Source: RGIG8597 sp045133795 (GTDB lineage: Bacteria > Spirochaetota > GWE2-31-10). From it: a stretch of DNA of 24,327 nt. Where the stretch lies: assembly GCA_045133795.1 (NCBI GenBank), contig JBGUUT010000044.1, positions 1 through 24,327 of the forward strand. Direction: 5' to 3'. The notes below the pieces were generated by a model. It made no database searches and was not told the DNA's origin. It saw only the letters and a list, made by a program, of their open reading frames with translations. This document shows, one piece after another, positions 24,101-24,327 of the stretch (within the stretch, counting starts at the first letter, position 1; each line of letters begins with the position of its first letter). Made by a program: the position numbers and the translations under genes.

Positions 24101-24327
24101 GTTTTTGTTCCGTTGCAAGCATAACTTTATCAAGCGGCACAAAATATTTTTCCTTAAACTCTGCGTAAAGTCGCTTAAATTCTTCGGCATTATTTTTGAC
24201 TTCATTCCAATCTGTTTCACATCCGCAAAAATTTTCACCAAGAAAGTTTACTGCAATTTCTTCAACAGTCGCAATTTCTTTTTTATAAGAATGCCACTTT
24301 GTCAAATCCGAATACACAGCCATAACA
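21147..24327 (-). CDS. Large SF1 helicase with C-terminal PD-(D/E)XK-like domain, 5' end missing
   Basis: The frame is open to the right edge. The ATG at 24321-24323 is probably internal, because helicase motif I (Walker A) is absent and should lie upstream. Numbering from that Met: ~150-420 is long and partly coiled-coil; the Walker B region VVFDEAS is at 457-463; motif III IIAGDKEQLPPT is at 481-492; WHYRSRNESLIAFSN is at 526-540; NVQGDERDTIIFSIGY is at 650-665; motif VI RRLNVAVTRAR is at 687-697. Residues ~752-855 match the MTES_1575-type restriction-endonuclease-like domain (SRFEKML, KIDLAV, IMCDGQMYKS, RERERLR, GWKIYKVWS). A helical C-terminal region at ~905-1058 fits DUF3320. This is the layout of DUF4011/DUF3320 helicases, often of about 1500-2000 residues, with suspected DNA repair or defence roles. 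In the nuclease domain the usual Glu of IECDG is Met799. Family call good; role unknown. Confidence 0.85.
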   Translation of the reverse strand, partial: VMAVYSDLTKWHSYKKEIATVEEIAVNFLGENFCGCETDWNEVKNNAEEFKRLYAEFKEKYFVPLDKVMLATEQKRSDINTTPFDREKIISAALFFTLFEKFVAFTQRYTECSVNRVTYYEVISIATQTTNVFRKVLETVADLKKYFRSSTAFIKSEIEKDLIDIKKAQELKTEIEQSHERLQKEFQQLYKKYETDWNLVNKYLDWFENVSDFRQSFGCKNVLSQLYQGKSIDTTEVCRLENIFNDFLSDYQKITAMFDEQRNFENAGLEQLYRDIENCADNISLLEEWIDYGKARKSCCEIGLQSYINAAELYGQQKTFSEETDFQYLTAAFCKRFYNEWLDFVLVQAEDVADFRRKKQNALIDEFCTLDLQQFSIAQAKIREKLSMQIPDINNLVSAGDELMILRREIEKKARIMPLRLLFEKIPNLISLLKPCLMMSPLSVSLFLQSNDYHFDMVVFDEASQVRTEDAVGAICRANQVIIAGDKEQLPPTDFFVTNVEEEDDDEIYESILDEMSLVIPQKMLKWHYRSRNESLIAFSNKKIYNDELVTFPSVTTKNEDCGIEYIYVENGVYGRGGSHDNVNEALKVAQLVLRHAKLFPNKTLGVITFSSSQQATIERIILQIRRDNPETAYFFDEERLGAFFVKNLENVQGDERDTIIFSIGYAKDSQNKLSMNFGPLSRNGGYRRLNVAVTRARYNLKLVGSILPEDLKVQTDNAEGEYSRGVAMLKSYMEFAIAAKNTKPSAVILQENENSRFEKMLFELLKACGYNVVQRHGFSNFKIDLAVMNDDGDFVLGIMCDGQMYKSAVTVRERERLRYTMLNEMGWKIYKVWSYEWLKNPDECRKSLLNAVEDALRNNTKTTVVNYNCDAELETFYNVVQEKTTVFIEEYEEADILSIERNLNEKNNDYIVRVADYVIEKEAPINIEVLCMRLAPLLGYKKNCATLQNAVENIFNSHLNHFKCNGDFFVRKDSVVIARKAGNRTINQISPEELEKCILAAIKSSVGIPAENVCLYTSKLMGFHKMTSKISAELERAFKNLITKNQVILANGKVSLVD

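Overview
The window is AT-rich chromosomal DNA that looks spirochaetal, most likely Treponema or a close relative. The best pointers are the short alanyl-tRNA synthetase that stops after the editing domain (a form known from Borrelia and Treponema), the gene set, and the AT-rich coding style with clear Shine-Dalgarno sites. Genus assignment is inference. I see no phage, insertion sequence, CRISPR array, rRNA or tRNA. Most genes are core housekeeping genes, with several uncharacterised or catalytically degenerate proteins between them.

Layout. (1) 1-5218, minus strand: a tight operon read M20 metallo-hydrolase -> degenerate PLD/SNF2-like helicase -> hisC -> an unrecognised gene running off the left edge. 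Gaps are 9-18 nt and one ribosome site overlaps the upstream stop codon. (2) 5306-7093, minus: alaS with a consensus promoter (7126-7154) and a hairpin terminator (5249-5276). (3) 7094-7868: a 775-nt gap packed with palindromes. It ends in an intrinsic terminator that points right although no rightward gene precedes it, so a small RNA is possible. (4) 7869-9863, minus: bifunctional (p)ppGpp synthetase/hydrolase rel. (5) 10071-17505, plus: a membrane protein with an M28-like domain lacking its metal ligands; an 1161-residue protein that I think is a PPi-type phosphoenolpyruvate carboxykinase; its terminator; an RluA-type pseudouridine synthase whose start is not a normal start codon; and a small exported protein. 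(6) 17585-24327, minus: a large helicase/nuclease-fold protein (5' end off the window) -> map -> htrA -> a four-helix membrane protein -> era, in close array, facing region 5 across a shared terminator.

How they fit together: alaS, map, era and the pseudouridine synthase serve translation and ribosome biogenesis. Rel is the stringent-response switch. HtrA is envelope quality control. The putative PPi-PEPCK would link glycolysis to oxaloacetate and succinate in a fermenter. A recurring theme is inactivated enzyme folds: the PLD/helicase protein, the M28-like domain, and possibly the nuclease domain of the terminal helicase have all lost signature catalytic residues while keeping long intact reading frames.
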